In this document: in pieces, positions 1 through 9,864 of the stretch
Layout: the number at the start of each line of letters is the position of its first letter
Position numbering within the stretch: position 1 is the first letter of the stretch
Source of the DNA: Onishia niordana
GTDB taxonomy: Bacteria; Pseudomonadota; Gammaproteobacteria; Pseudomonadales; Halomonadaceae
NCBI RefSeq assembly: GCF_004798965.1
Contig: NZ_SDSD01000001.1
Location: forward strand, 124,001-188,000
Length of the DNA stretch: 64,000 nt
Direction: 5' to 3'
Program-made: the position numbers and the translations under genes
The notes under the pieces: model-generated
What the model was told of the DNA's origin: nothing
What the model saw: the letters and a program-made list of their open reading frames with translations, nothing else
The model's database searches: none

Positions 1-343
1 ATCGAGCCTGACTATCTACGCCCAAGGCATACGCTACTTCTCCCCTGCAACCTTCTCCCTCTTCTCCCTCTTCTCCCCTCTCTTTCACCCGCCTCTTAAC
101 ACGACCGGAAGCGCATGGCATGCACCTCACTGAGCGGGTCTGTTATCACCAAGTACTCGTCATGCACAGAAACCCTGCAAAGAACTGTGGATAACCATTG
201 GACAAGCATGGCTTGCCGGGGTGTCATGGGCGCTCACGAGAGCTGGGTGATTTTTATACAATACAGCCCTTCTACGCTGGTCCGGGGCTGCCAAGGGTCC
301 TACCAAAAGTGATACAGTGAGTGCTTGATTATGGGAAGGTGCC
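1..343. other. Left-edge region with no supported gene
   Basis: No convincing coding frame lies here; the short frames present have no recognisable protein signal and poor start contexts. It holds three tandem 9-bp pyrimidine-rich units near its left end, a single perfect DnaA-box-like nonamer (TGTGGATAA at 186-194) and, nearer the first gene, the sequence TTTTTATACAATAC (about 250-264) that could serve as a -10 element, although I find no matching -35. It probably contains the promoter of the DUF3549-zinc protease-rimK group, but that is not shown by the sequence. Confidence 0.5.
52..78. repeat. Three tandem 9-bp pyrimidine repeats
   Basis: The unit CTTCTCCCT occurs at 52-60 and 61-69 and as CTTCTCCCC at 70-78, within a longer C/T-rich tract. 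It is non-coding and no function can be assigned. Confidence 0.7.
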
Positions 344-1375
344 ATGCAGCCAATTTTTACGCTTCACGACTTCTTCACGCGCAGCGGCGCCCAAGTACGG
401 CTCTACCATCTCGGTCGACGTCTGGCGCCCTGTTTGCTAGACGAGCTAGCCGCCTTCGAGGCTCAACGTCAGCCCTGGTCAATGCCATGGCAAGGGCAGG
501 CGCGATTCGCCTGCGTCTTCACTATTGGCGATGCCACCGAACCGCTGACCTGGTTCCTGTCGCTGCCGCTGGATGAGCAGGGATACTTGATGTCCGCCCC
601 CCGGGACGCCTTTATCCAACGCCTGCTTGAGACGCTTGGCCACAGCGTAGCGACACTTGGTGAAGAGAGCCGAGTGGACAATCTGATGAAAGACAATCCG
701 CTGGCCTTTACCCCCTCTTTACCCTTGCAAGCGATGCTGCATGCCCGCGCCAGCCACGACCTGAACCGGCCGACAAGTGAGCACCTGGAGCTTGTCGAAA
801 ATTACCTGACCGACGCGCAAGACACTGCGTCAGAAAGCCAATGGCAGGCACTCGGCCTTCAGGGACTCGCAGACTTCGCAACACACCACGATGCCGACCA
901 GGCTCATGCGCTTGCCAAGCGTTTGCCAGCACTACCCAAGGAAGTATTGCACTCACTGTGCTACTGCCTTGAACATGTTGAACTGGACATCGAACTGATT
1001 ATGAGCCTACGCGCTCGCGGCGAAAAGGCGGCGCGCGAAGCTGATATCGAGACGTTCTGTGCGTGCGTGCGAGCGATAGGCGCAAGCCAGGACGACAGTG
1101 TCGGCAACTGGTATGGCGAGTTACTCGACGACCCTGCCGCCTGTGGCCCTGACCTGCTCGCGGCCATTGCGGCACGAGGCTGGGAGCACCTAGAAGATGC
1201 TCAGCGGCTGCCGCGCTATCTTGAGCGCCTGGCTGAGCAACCATCGGTAGACTTCACGGCGATGGTGCGAGACCTGGCACTGATCCCAAGGCTGCGCCTG
1301 CCACTGCTGATGCAATTGCGTGATGCAGCGACTCACTCGCCGGTTGGACAACGGCTAGCCAACCTGCACCGCTGA
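344..1375 (+). CDS. DUF3549 family protein
   Basis: A 343-residue soluble protein. The N-terminal segment (FTLHDFFTRSGAQ, followed by RLYHLGRR) and the overall helical, leucine-rich character fit DUF3549, a family of proteobacterial proteins of unknown function found in Pseudomonas and Halomonas relatives; the family assignment is from memory of its conserved start. No signal peptide, membrane segment or catalytic motif is visible. The gene is followed after 12 bases by the zinc protease gene and 20 bases after that by rimK, so the three are likely co-transcribed. That neighbourhood hints at a link to ribosomal protein or peptide modification, but nothing in the protein itself shows this. Confidence 0.8.
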   Translation: MQPIFTLHDFFTRSGAQVRLYHLGRRLAPCLLDELAAFEAQRQPWSMPWQGQARFACVFTIGDATEPLTWFLSLPLDEQGYLMSAPRDAFIQRLLETLGHSVATLGEESRVDNLMKDNPLAFTPSLPLQAMLHARASHDLNRPTSEHLELVENYLTDAQDTASESQWQALGLQGLADFATHHDADQAHALAKRLPALPKEVLHSLCYCLEHVELDIELIMSLRARGEKAAREADIETFCACVRAIGASQDDSVGNWYGELLDDPAACGPDLLAAIAARGWEHLEDAQRLPRYLERLAEQPSVDFTAMVRDLALIPRLRLPLLMQLRDAATHSPVGQRLANLHR

Positions 1376-1387
1376 CCCGGAGGGATC

Positions 1388-1825
1388 ATGAAAGCACTGC
1401 CCTATCACGCCAAGGCGGTCATCGGCCGCCGCGAGATGGTGACGCTTCCCGATCTGGGGTTGACCCTTTGCTGCAAGGCCGACACTGGAGCACGCACATC
1501 GGCCCTTCATGCCGAGGAAATTGAGACGTTCGAAGAAGATGGCCATACCTGGGTCAGCTTCGTGACCCGTGGTGGTGGGCCTGAAAGCCCGCCTCATCCA
1601 GTGCGCCTTCACCTGCATGACCGGCGACTGGTCACCAGTTCCAACGGCCAGGCCGAATGGCGATACGTAGTGCGCACACGCCTGCAAATTGGTGATCTCG
1701 ACTTCATGGCAGAACTAAGCCTGACTCACCGTGGCGATATGCGACATCCCATGCTGCTTGGACGGCGTGCCATGCGCCGCCTGTTAGTCGCCCCCGGCGC
1801 CGCCTTCCTTCATGGCGAGCCCTGA
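1388..1825 (+). CDS. RimB-like ATP-dependent zinc protease family (retropepsin-like)
   Basis: A 145-residue protein of the family once annotated as ATP-dependent zinc protease (Pfam Zn_protease, also called the RimB/YbgA-type retropepsin-like family). The signature CKADTGARTSALHA at about residues 29-42 carries the D-T-G triad of aspartic retropepsins, and a C-terminal RHPMLLGRRAMR segment matches the family's second conserved block. The start codon is set by GGAGGG 7 bases upstream. In other gammaproteobacteria the gene sits next to rimK, as here, and in Pseudomonas RimB acts with RimK on poly-glutamate tails of ribosomal protein S6. A role in trimming or modulating RimK products is therefore likely, though inferred from neighbourhood. 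The size is normal and nothing is missing. Confidence 0.88.
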   Translation: MKALPYHAKAVIGRREMVTLPDLGLTLCCKADTGARTSALHAEEIETFEEDGHTWVSFVTRGGGPESPPHPVRLHLHDRRLVTSSNGQAEWRYVVRTRLQIGDLDFMAELSLTHRGDMRHPMLLGRRAMRRLLVAPGAAFLHGEP

Positions 1826-1845
1826 CCCCTACAAGGAGCTGATGT

Positions 1846-2754
1846 ATGCATATCGCCCTGCTATCACGCAATCGCCATCTTTATTCAACTCGCCGCCTGA
1901 TCGAAGCGGCAGAGCAGCGCGGCCATACTGCTCGGGTCATCGACACGCTGCGCTGTTACATGAACATCACATCGCACCGGCCCTCTATTCACTATAAAGG
2001 GGAAGAACTCGAGCCCTTCGATGCGGTGATTCCGCGCATCGGCTCATCAGTGACCTTCTATGGATGTGCCGTACTGCGACAGTTCGAGATGATGGGCACT
2101 TATGTCCTCAACGACAACGTGTCAATAACCCGCTCTCGGGATAAACTGCGCTCCCTGCAACTGCTTTCGCGCAAGGGCGTTGGCCTGCCTGTGACCGGCT
2201 TCGCCCACTCGCCCGATGACATCCCCGACTTGATCACCATGGTCAAGGGGGCTCCCTTGGTCATCAAGCTGCTGGAAGGCACTCAAGGTATCGGGGTAGT
2301 GCTTGCCGAGACCAACCAGGCGGCGGAAAGCGTGATCCAGGCTTTCATGGGCATGAAGGCGAACATCATGGTTCAGGAGTACATCAAGGAAGCCAAAGGC
2401 GCAGACATTCGCTGCCTGGTGATCGGTGACAAGGTGGTGGCCTCAATGAAGCGTCAGGCCGCCGAAGGCGAGTTCCGCTCCAACTTGCACCGCGGCGGCA
2501 GCGCCAGTGTGATTCGTATCACACCGGAAGAGCGCTCCACGGCGATCCGTGCCGCCAAGGCCATGGGACTGCGCGTAGCAGGGGTTGACCTGTTGCGCTC
2601 GAATCACGGACCGGTGATCATGGAGGTCAACTCCTCGCCAGGCCTGCAAGGCATCGAGACGGCCACCGGCAAGGACATCGCCGGTCTGATCGTCGAAAAC
2701 CTGGAAAAACACGCGGCCCCCAAACGCAAGGCTCCGCCGAAGCCCAAGGGCTAG
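1846..2754 (+). CDS. rimK: Ribosomal protein S6--L-glutamate ligase RimK
   Basis: A 302-residue ATP-grasp ligase. The N-terminal preATP-grasp region begins MHIALLSRN, and the ATP-grasp core follows, with [11 protein letters not shown] (about 144-154), the acidic [16 protein letters not shown] stretch and the metal-binding [15 protein letters not shown] (about 259-273) typical of RimK. RimK adds glutamate residues to the C terminus of ribosomal protein S6 in an ATP-dependent reaction in the cytoplasm, changing ribosome composition. The start has AAGGAGC at good spacing. It is last in the group with the zinc protease and is followed at once by a stem-loop and T-run that look like its terminator. 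The C terminus is short and basic, ending in a lysine/proline-rich tail. Confidence 0.95.
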   Translation: MHIALLSRNRHLYSTRRLIEAAEQRGHTARVIDTLRCYMNITSHRPSIHYKGEELEPFDAVIPRIGSSVTFYGCAVLRQFEMMGTYVLNDNVSITRSRDKLRSLQLLSRKGVGLPVTGFAHSPDDIPDLITMVKGAPLVIKLLEGTQGIGVVLAETNQAAESVIQAFMGMKANIMVQEYIKEAKGADIRCLVIGDKVVASMKRQAAEGEFRSNLHRGGSASVIRITPEERSTAIRAAKAMGLRVAGVDLLRSNHGPVIMEVNSSPGLQGIETATGKDIAGLIVENLEKHAAPKRKAPPKPKG

Positions 2755-2761
2755 TGCGACG

Positions 2762-2790
2762 CTCTCGAGTCGAGCGGCTCGAGAGTTTTT
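2762..2790 (+). terminator. Rho-independent terminator after rimK
   Basis: Arms CTCTCGAG (2762-2769) and CTCGAGAG (2778-2785) form an 8-bp stem with an 8-base loop and are followed by five T (2786-2790). It lies 8 bases after the rimK stop codon. Confidence 0.8.
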
Positions 2791-2858
2791 CTCGTCACGG
2801 GGTAGCAAAACACCGTTTCCCCGCGCACAATCTGCGTCACCGGAGGAGGTGACTGCTC

Positions 2859-3299
2859 ATGTTTCTCGATAATCGCCAAGTGGCGATGGACAGCTTGCTC
2901 GAAGCGCTGGCCGATAGCCTCGACTACTTCCAAGACAACATCGAACGCCTGCGTCCGGCGTTGCGTGAAGTGCTGAAACCGCACTATGAGGCACGCCATA
3001 AGGAAATGCAGAAGCTGCAGACGCTGGCCAAGCGTCATCTCAACCTGCTTCCTCGAGATGCCGATGTCGAACGTGACGACTACATGTGGCTCTGGAGCCG
3101 GCTGAAGAGCTTTGTCGGCAACGACAGCCAGGTACTCATCGGTGAGCTACTCGAACAGGAGCGGGTGCTGATGCAAGCACTCGCCACGCTTCACACACAC
3201 CCGCTGCCCGACTCTATCGAGCCGGTCATTGAGCGTTGCTGGAAGGGCTGTCGTAAGCTGATTCGAGAGCTTTATCAACTTCAGAAACAGAACCGCTAG
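2859..3299 (+). CDS. Small helical protein, possible DUF2383-like four-helix bundle
   Basis: A 146-residue protein with a strong ribosome site (GGAGGAGGT) before the ATG. It is almost wholly alpha-helical by composition, rich in Leu, Glu, Arg and Lys, with the spacing of ferritin-like bundles such as DUF2383: a start helix (SLLEALADSLDYFQDNI), a long helix with EARHKEMQKLQTLAKRH, a tryptophan-containing central helix and a final helix with a cysteine (RCWKGC). No metal site is certain. The resemblance to DUF2383 is a judgement from pattern only. Its last 74 bases overlap the 3' end of the opposite-strand sanA-like gene, so the two transcripts are complementary at their ends. Function unknown. 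Confidence 0.75.
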   Translation: MFLDNRQVAMDSLLEALADSLDYFQDNIERLRPALREVLKPHYEARHKEMQKLQTLAKRHLNLLPRDADVERDDYMWLWSRLKSFVGNDSQVLIGELLEQERVLMQALATLHTHPLPDSIEPVIERCWKGCRKLIRELYQLQKQNR

Positions 3300-4125
3300 C
3301 CTCTTTTCTGACAGGCGGCGCAGCACTATCGCCTGAGTTCGCTGCAGGCAAGCTCCCCTCCCCATCCATAGTAGGAGCCTGTGGCGAACCTTTTCCCTCA
3401 TGCAACGCCCCTTGCAACCGCAAAGACACGGCCACGGCCACCGGCGATATCCGCGGTGGTTTAGCGATCACCAGCGGCTCCTTGGGGCCAAGGAAGTACG
3501 CTTCTCGCCCCCAGAGATAAAGATCGCCAAGCGTCGCCAGTCGCGCCAACCACTCCCGGGCGCGCAGTCGCCAGATACCATCAGCAGACTCAGCTTGAAC
3601 CGCACAGCCCTCGACCTGCAGACCTGACGCATCGGCAATAAACATGGCTCTGGGTAAATGCCAGGCCTGACTGATCAGTAGCGCACGCTCAACATCAAAT
3701 ACCGCTTGGGCACGAACCAGCGTATCGAAAGTGCTGAAACCCGCGTAATCCAGGGTCATGTCAACGTCGCGCACACGGCGATTCCGCAGCTCTCGCCACA
3801 TGCTCACGGGTTCGTTGTAGTAACGGGTACGATTGTCACCGGACAGCAGCAAGTGGCTGACGCGTCGTTCACGCATCAGGTAAGCGGCTGCATCGATTCG
3901 CGCCGCAAAGTACGGGTTACGCCCTCCTTGGCGACTCCATAGCGAGGTCCCGAACACGATACCAACCGGCGCCTGGACACACTGCGCCAGCTGATGCTCG
4001 ATACGGCCACGAGTCCTCTCTACCATCCAAAGATTTGCGGCGACTCCCAGCACCACCAGGCATACCACCAAGGCGCCTAGCGTCATCAGGATGGCTCTAA
4101 GACCTCTCCCCCATTTCCGGTACAT
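3226..4125 (-). CDS. SanA/YdcF-like DUF218 membrane protein
   Basis: A 299-residue protein with one N-terminal membrane segment (about residues 10-32, ILMTLGALVVCLVVLGVAA) and a DUF218 domain: IVFGTSLWSRQGGRNPYFAARID, then HLLLSGDNRTRYYNEP, and a late ISQAWHLPRAMFIA block. This order is that of SanA, an inner-membrane protein linked to envelope barrier function and vancomycin resistance at high temperature in enteric bacteria. It is longer than SanA (about 240 residues) because of a roughly 60-residue C-terminal tail rich in Ser, Gly, Pro and Ala that looks disordered. That tail is encoded where the gene overlaps the convergent helical protein gene, so it may have arisen by loss of an earlier stop codon. 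Confidence 0.85.
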   Translation of the reverse strand: MYRKWGRGLRAILMTLGALVVCLVVLGVAANLWMVERTRGRIEHQLAQCVQAPVGIVFGTSLWSRQGGRNPYFAARIDAAAYLMRERRVSHLLLSGDNRTRYYNEPVSMWRELRNRRVRDVDMTLDYAGFSTFDTLVRAQAVFDVERALLISQAWHLPRAMFIADASGLQVEGCAVQAESADGIWRLRAREWLARLATLGDLYLWGREAYFLGPKEPLVIAKPPRISPVAVAVSLRLQGALHEGKGSPQAPTMDGEGSLPAANSGDSAAPPVRKEASGSVSEVDKALESAYDSPSSNAQ

Positions 4126-4176
4126 GCAAGCCTACCCTTTGCTGTCTATCGGCCCTTGGGCGCATGTCGATCGTTA

Positions 4177-4210
4177 AATGCCCCGATCCTGTTACCAGAA
4201 ACGGGGCATT
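4177..4210 (-). terminator. Possible terminator of the suf operon
   Basis: Perfect 9-bp inverted repeat AATGCCCCG (4177-4185) and CGGGGCATT (4202-4210) with a 16-base loop, lying between the end of sufT and the start of the sanA-like gene. Read on the minus strand the stem is followed by TTAACG, a weak U-tract, so termination may be only partial. Confidence 0.45.
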
Positions 4211-4346
4211 GTCTGCGCGTCTAGCAAGATGTTCTCAGCCGTTCGACATGCGTTTTTCCATGTCAATCGCTTCACGGTACGCGAGCCCCAATAGCGAGAG
4301 TCGGCCAAGAACTGTCAACAGCGGGTTTCGGAAGTAGTAGATAACC

Positions 4347-4919
4347 TCAGAACATACCCAGTTCGAGCCTGGCTTCCTCACTCATCATCTCGCGACTCCA
4401 GGGCGGGTCGAAGACGATTTCGACGTGCACCTTGCTGATCTGTGGAGCACCGAGAATCTTGTTACGGGCGTCGGCGGCAATGACATCCCCCATGCCACAG
4501 CCAGGGGCGGTAAGCGTCATGCGAATGGTGACGATGCGATCGCCATTCAGCAATCGATCGATGCGACAGCCATAGACCAAGCCCAACTCGACGATATCAA
4601 CCGGAATTTCCGGATCAAAACAAGTGCGCAGCTGGTCCCAGACAAACTGTTCGATCTGCTCTTCGCTGGCATCCTCAGGCAAGGTGGGGCGTGGCAGTGA
4701 CTCGAGGCCCAAGGCATCAAGGTTAGCACCCTCGACCAAGAATAAGCGACCTTCGAAGGCCACACTGACGGTACTGCCCTTGGCCTGCATCACCGAGACG
4801 ATGCTGTCTTCGGTCAGCTTTACGGTCTTGCCGAAGGGAATGGAGATCACATCCACATCCCGTTGCAAGGGCATTTCCTGACCCTTATAGAGCCCATCAA
4901 CTTGTTCCATTGCCGACAT
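4347..4919 (-). CDS. sufT: SufT, DUF59/MIP18 iron-sulfur assembly factor
   Basis: A 190-residue protein of the SufT type: an N-terminal region with a small beta domain (about 15-75) followed by a DUF59/MIP18 domain that starts near DQLRTCFDPEIPVDIVELGLVY and holds the conserved TLTAPGCGMGD cysteine motif (about 144-154). DUF59 proteins help mature Fe-S proteins under high demand; SufT in Staphylococcus is an auxiliary maturation factor. A GGAGGA site 5 bases before the ATG supports this start. The gene is last in the suf operon, 18 bases after sufS, and is followed by an inverted repeat that may end the transcript. Size and motifs are normal for the family. Confidence 0.93.
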   Translation of the reverse strand: MSAMEQVDGLYKGQEMPLQRDVDVISIPFGKTVKLTEDSIVSVMQAKGSTVSVAFEGRLFLVEGANLDALGLESLPRPTLPEDASEEQIEQFVWDQLRTCFDPEIPVDIVELGLVYGCRIDRLLNGDRIVTIRMTLTAPGCGMGDVIAADARNKILGAPQISKVHVEIVFDPPWSREMMSEEARLELGMF

Positions 4920-4937
4920 TGTCTCCTCCGGAATCAG

Positions 4938-6179
4938 TTAGCGCACCATACCAATCACACGCTCCAGGGATTCGACGAAGATGTCGATCTCCTCGGGGGT
5001 GTTGTAGGCGGCGAAAGACGCGCGGCAGGTGGCATCAACACCGAAGTGAGAAAGCAACGGTTGAGCGCAATGATGGCCGGTGCGTATCGCTACGCCAAGC
5101 TGATCAATCAGCAAGCCGATGTCTTGGCTGTGTGCACCATCGACCACGAAGGACATGACGGCAGCCTTGCCTGGCGCGGTTCCCAGAATCCGCAGGCCGT
5201 CGATACGCGAAAGCTCCCGGGTGGCATGCTCGGTGAGGCGATGCTCCCAGGCACGGATCAGCGGCAGCCCGATGCCCGCCACCCAGTCGAGCGCCGCCCC
5301 CAGCGCGATCACCTCGGCGATCGCCGGTGTGCCGGCCTCGAACTTGTGGGGAATGTCGGCGAAGGTGCTGCCGGCCTCGAAGGAAACCGTCTTGATCATT
5401 TCGCCACCACCCTGCCACGGCGGCATGGCACTCAGTAGCTCTGCCTTGCCATAGAGCACGCCGATGCCAGTGGGCCCATAGACTTTGTGGCCCGAGAAGG
5501 CGTAGAAGTCAGCGTCCATGGCCACGACGTCGATCTGCTCATGAGGTGCTGCCTGAGCGCCGTCGACCAGAATCAGGGCGTCGTGAGCATGGGCCACCCG
5601 CGCCATGTCTGAGATCGGATTGACAGTACCAAAGGCATTGGAGACATGATTCACAGCCACCAGACGCGTCCGCTCGGTGAACAGATCGCGATAAGCGTCT
5701 TGGTCGAGCACACCACGCTCATCGACCGGGATCACCTTGATAGTGAAGCCGATCTCAGCGGCCAGCAATTGCCAGGGCACGATGTTGGAATGATGCTCGA
5801 GCTGGGAAATCAGTACCTCGTCGCCAGCTTTGAGGTTGGCACGCCCCCAAGCGTTCGCGACCAGGTTAATGGCCTCGGTAGTGCCTCGTGTGAAAATTAT
5901 CTCACGGATCTCACGGGCATTGATGAAGGCTCGCACCTTATCACGCGTGCGCTCGAAGGCCGCGGTCGCTTCATCAGACAAGGTATGCAGGCCACGATGG
6001 ATATTGGCGTTGTAGCGCCCATAGTAGTCATCGAAGACCTCAATCACCTGCCGTGGCGTCTGGCAGGTGGCGGCGTTATCGAGATACACCAGCGGTTTGC
6101 CATGCACTTCCCGATCGAGGATCGGGAAGTCATTGCGCACCTTGGCCACGTCCAGCATCAGGTCACTGAAGTCGGTCAT
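4938..6179 (-). CDS. sufS: Cysteine desulfurase SufS
   Basis: A 413-residue group II cysteine desulfurase. The PLP-binding lysine is in YAFSGHKVYGPTG (K232) and the persulfide cysteine in RTGHHCAQPLL (C371); the LEHHSN block (about 128-132) supplies the conserved histidines. It mobilises sulfur from L-cysteine as a persulfide for cluster assembly on SufBCD. In E. coli SufE activates it; no sufE or sufU is seen in this operon, so the sulfur acceptor must be encoded elsewhere or sulfur passed directly to SufB. The start is 3 bases after the sufD stop, so the two are probably translated together. Confidence 0.97.
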   Translation of the reverse strand: MTDFSDLMLDVAKVRNDFPILDREVHGKPLVYLDNAATCQTPRQVIEVFDDYYGRYNANIHRGLHTLSDEATAAFERTRDKVRAFINAREIREIIFTRGTTEAINLVANAWGRANLKAGDEVLISQLEHHSNIVPWQLLAAEIGFTIKVIPVDERGVLDQDAYRDLFTERTRLVAVNHVSNAFGTVNPISDMARVAHAHDALILVDGAQAAPHEQIDVVAMDADFYAFSGHKVYGPTGIGVLYGKAELLSAMPPWQGGGEMIKTVSFEAGSTFADIPHKFEAGTPAIAEVIALGAALDWVAGIGLPLIRAWEHRLTEHATRELSRIDGLRILGTAPGKAAVMSFVVDGAHSQDIGLLIDQLGVAIRTGHHCAQPLLSHFGVDATCRASFAAYNTPEEIDIFVESLERVIGMVR

Positions 6180-6182
6180 GAC

Positions 6183-7537
6183 TCACTCCTCATCCAGGGC
6201 AGCAGCCGCTTCGACCAGTCCGGCCAGGTTGAAGCGCTCCGGCAGCTTGCCCGCCACCGTCCGCTCGACCCGCTCGGCGATCGCGTCCAGGGCTACCTGA
6301 TCCATGACCTCGCCGGCAAAGGCCAGGGTCAACAGGCCGCGCGCGGTCTCGTCACTGATACCCCGGGCACGCAATGCGAAGATGGCTTCTTCATCGAGCT
6401 GGCCGGTGGTCGCCCCGTGGGAGCACTTGACGTCATCCGCGTAAATCTCGAGCTCAGGCTTGGTGTCGATCTCGGCGCGATCAGAAAGCAGCAGGTTGGC
6501 ATTGCTCTGATGAGCCTCGATCTTCTGACTGTCGCGGCGCACGATCACCTTGCCATTGAAGACACCGTGGGCGCGGTCGCCGAGAATGCCCTTGTAGTTC
6601 TCGTTGGAGAAGGTATGGGGCGCGTTATGATTGACCAGCGTATGGTTATCGACGTGCTGACGCCCCTGAGCGAAGAAGAGCCCAAAGTAGTTCGCCTCAG
6701 CGCCCTGGGCATTCATATCGGCGACGATATCATTGCGTACCAGCGAGCCCCCCAGGTTCAGATTGAAGGACGTGAAGCGGCTGTCGCGACCCTGGTCGAT
6801 ATGCAGGCTCGAGACATGCAGATCCGTGAGCGCGGCTTCCTGAAGCTTGTAATGCGTCAGAATCGCACCACGCTCGAGCATGACCTCTGAGACCAGGTTA
6901 GAGAAGTTGGCGGCACCCTCTTCGCCCACCTGGTGCTCGATCACCGTGGCCTCACTGCGCGAGCCGGCCTCGATCAGCACCCGCGGGTGGCTCATCAAGG
7001 GCACCTGATTGGCACGGGAAAGGAACTGCACCAGGATCGGCGCCTCGACCACCGTCCCCGGTGCCAGCCGAATCACCGCGCCCTCTTCGGCAAAGGCGGT
7101 GTTCAATGCCGTGAACGGCGAAAAGTCGACACCCGCGAGACGCCCAAGAGCGCCGCCTACGGCTTCATGGTTAGCGGCCAGTGCCTGAGACAGCGGCTCC
7201 ACGCTGACACCTGCCGGCAGGGCCGCCAGATCAGAGAGCTCGGGGGCAAAGATACCGTCGACGAAGGTCAGGCGCAGGGCCTTGAGGGGCAGCGTCAGCG
7301 CAGCCGCCGTCGCAGGCGACAGCGGCGTCACATCCTGCGCATCCTGAGACAGGGTGAAATCGCCGCGGGCGATCGCCCGTACATCAGTGTACTTGAACGC
7401 CTCGTCACGGCGAGTCGGGAACCCCATTGCTTCGAAGCGTGCCGCACCGGCCTGGCGACGGGCAGCAACCCAGGTGGGCTCGGCGCCTCGGCGATCGGCG
7501 CGTGCGCTCAATGCATCGAGAAAGGTCTGTTCGTCGC

Positions 7538-7541
<4 letters not shown>
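6183..7541 (-). CDS. sufD: Fe-S cluster assembly protein SufD
   Basis: A 452-residue SufD. The start chosen (MSDEQTFLDAL) overlaps the sufC stop in an ATGA arrangement, which fits translational coupling; an in-frame start 8 codons earlier lies within sufC and is less likely. The protein has the variable helical N-terminal part and then the parallel beta-helix core with the characteristic C-terminal ADDVKCSHGATTGQLD motif containing the conserved cysteine and histidine (about 354-369). SufD is part of the SufBC2D scaffold in the cytoplasm and is needed for iron acquisition during cluster assembly. Nothing is missing compared with the family. Confidence 0.96.
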
Positions 7542-8290
<749 letters not shown>

Positions 8291-8371
8291 GTTGACACCT
8301 TGATTCGGTTCGGGCCGCCGCGCGGCCTTGTAAGATTCGATGACGGAGACGGTAATTGAGCCAGGCGGCGC

Positions 8372-9814
8372 TTAGCCGACAGCCCCTTCCAATGTCACAT
8401 TGAGCAGCGCCTCGGCTTCGACGGCGAACTCCATGGGCAACTCCTGGAAGACGTCTTTGCAGAAGCCATTGACGATCATGCTGACCGCGTCTTCCTCGGA
8501 GATACCCCGGCTCTGGCAATAGAACAGCTGGTCCTCGCCGATTTTCGAGGTGGTCGCCTCGTGCTCGACGGTCGCTGTGCTGTTACCGATCTCCTGATAC
8601 GGGAAAGTGTGAGCGCCACACTGGTCACCGATCAGCAGCGAATCGCACTGAGTAAAGTTGCGCGCGCCCTTGGCCCTAGGCCCGATCTTGACCAGGCCGC
8701 GATAGGACTGGTTACTGCGACCGGCGGAGATGCCCTTGGAGATGATGCTGGAACGGGTGCCCTCACCGATGTGAATCATCTTGGTACCGGTGTCGGCCTG
8801 CTGACGACCGTTGGTCACGGCGACCGAGTAGAACTCACCGATGCTGTCTTTGCCGCGCAGCACGCAGGACGGATACTTCCAGGTAATCGCCGAGCCGGTC
8901 TCGACCTGGGTCCAGCTGATCCGCGAACGGTCACCCCGGCAGTCACCGCGCTTGGTCACGAAATTGTAGATACCGCCCTTGCCATCTTCGTCACCCGGGT
9001 ACCAGTTCTGGACCGTGGAGTACTTGATGTAGGCGTCTTCCAAGGCCACCAACTCGACCACTGCCGCGTGCAACTGGTTCTCATCACGTTGCGGTGCGGT
9101 GCAGCCTTCGAGATAGGAGACCTGAGCCTGCTTTTCGCAGATGATCAGGGTGCGCTCGAACTGCCCGGTATTGGCGGCATTGATGCGGAAATAGGTGGAG
9201 AGCTCCATCGGGCAGGTCACGCCTTCCGGCACGAAGACGAAGGAGCCGTCGGTAAACACTGCCGAGTTGAGCGCCGCGAAGTAGTTATCGGCAGACGGCA
9301 CCACCGTGCCCAGATACTGCTTGATCAACTCCGGGTAATCGCGGATGGCTTCCGAGATGGAGCAGAAGATCACGCCCGCCTCGGCCAGCTTGTCCTTGAA
9401 TGTCGTTGTCACGGACACCGAGTCGAAAACCGCGTCCACGGCCACGCCAGCAAGGGCCGCCCGCTCATGCAGCGGAATGCCCAGCTTCTCGTAGGTCTCG
9501 AGCAGCTTGGGGTCGACTTCATCAAGGCTCTGAGGACGATCTTCGTCCTTCTTCGGCGCGCTGTAGTAGGAGATCGCCTGGTAGTCGATCGGCGGATAGT
9601 CCAGGTGCGCCCAGGACGGCGAGGTCATCTTCAGCCACTGATGATAGGCCTTGAGACGCCACTCGAGCATCCATTCTGGCTCGCCTTTCTTCTTCGAGAT
9701 GAAGGCGATGGTGTTCTCATCGAGGCCGGGCGGCATCGTGTCGCTTTCAATGTCTGTCACGAACCCTTGGGTGTATTCGCGACGGACAAGCTGCTCCATT
9801 TCTTCACTTGCCAT
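8372..9814 (-). CDS. sufB: Fe-S cluster assembly scaffold SufB
   Basis: A 480-residue SufB with the family's N-terminal region ([22 protein letters not shown]), the [16 protein letters not shown] block, and the C-terminal beta-helix ending in [15 protein letters not shown]. Conserved cysteines are seen in LEGCTAPQ and KYPSCVL and in the QCDSLLIG block; these belong to the set that carries persulfide and cluster in SufB. It is the main scaffold of SufBC2D. It is the first structural gene after the Rrf2 regulator, with 50 bases between them and a ribosome site (GGAGATAG). Length matches E. coli SufB (495) and the call is secure. Confidence 0.97.
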   Translation of the reverse strand: MASEEMEQLVRREYTQGFVTDIESDTMPPGLDENTIAFISKKKGEPEWMLEWRLKAYHQWLKMTSPSWAHLDYPPIDYQAISYYSAPKKDEDRPQSLDEVDPKLLETYEKLGIPLHERAALAGVAVDAVFDSVSVTTTFKDKLAEAGVIFCSISEAIRDYPELIKQYLGTVVPSADNYFAALNSAVFTDGSFVFVPEGVTCPMELSTYFRINAANTGQFERTLIICEKQAQVSYLEGCTAPQRDENQLHAAVVELVALEDAYIKYSTVQNWYPGDEDGKGGIYNFVTKRGDCRGDRSRISWTQVETGSAITWKYPSCVLRGKDSIGEFYSVAVTNGRQQADTGTKMIHIGEGTRSSIISKGISAGRSNQSYRGLVKIGPRAKGARNFTQCDSLLIGDQCGAHTFPYQEIGNSTATVEHEATTSKIGEDQLFYCQSRGISEEDAVSMIVNGFCKDVFQELPMEFAVEAEALLNVTLEGAVG

Positions 9815-9864
9815 GGTCTATCTCCTCCCGGTCAGTTGGAATCGAGGAATCCGGGCGTTGTACG

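Noticed and set aside
186..194. Replication origin from the DnaA box
   Set aside because: Only one box, with no cluster of boxes, no dnaA or dnaN nearby and no AT-rich unwinding element.
115..312. Short plus-strand frame before the DUF3549 gene
   Set aside because: 65 codons, no ribosome site, no recognisable protein features.
5646..6890. Long plus-strand open frame of 414 codons across sufS and sufD
   Set aside because: It lies wholly antisense to two certain genes and its protein has no family features; long antisense frames are common in GC-rich DNA.
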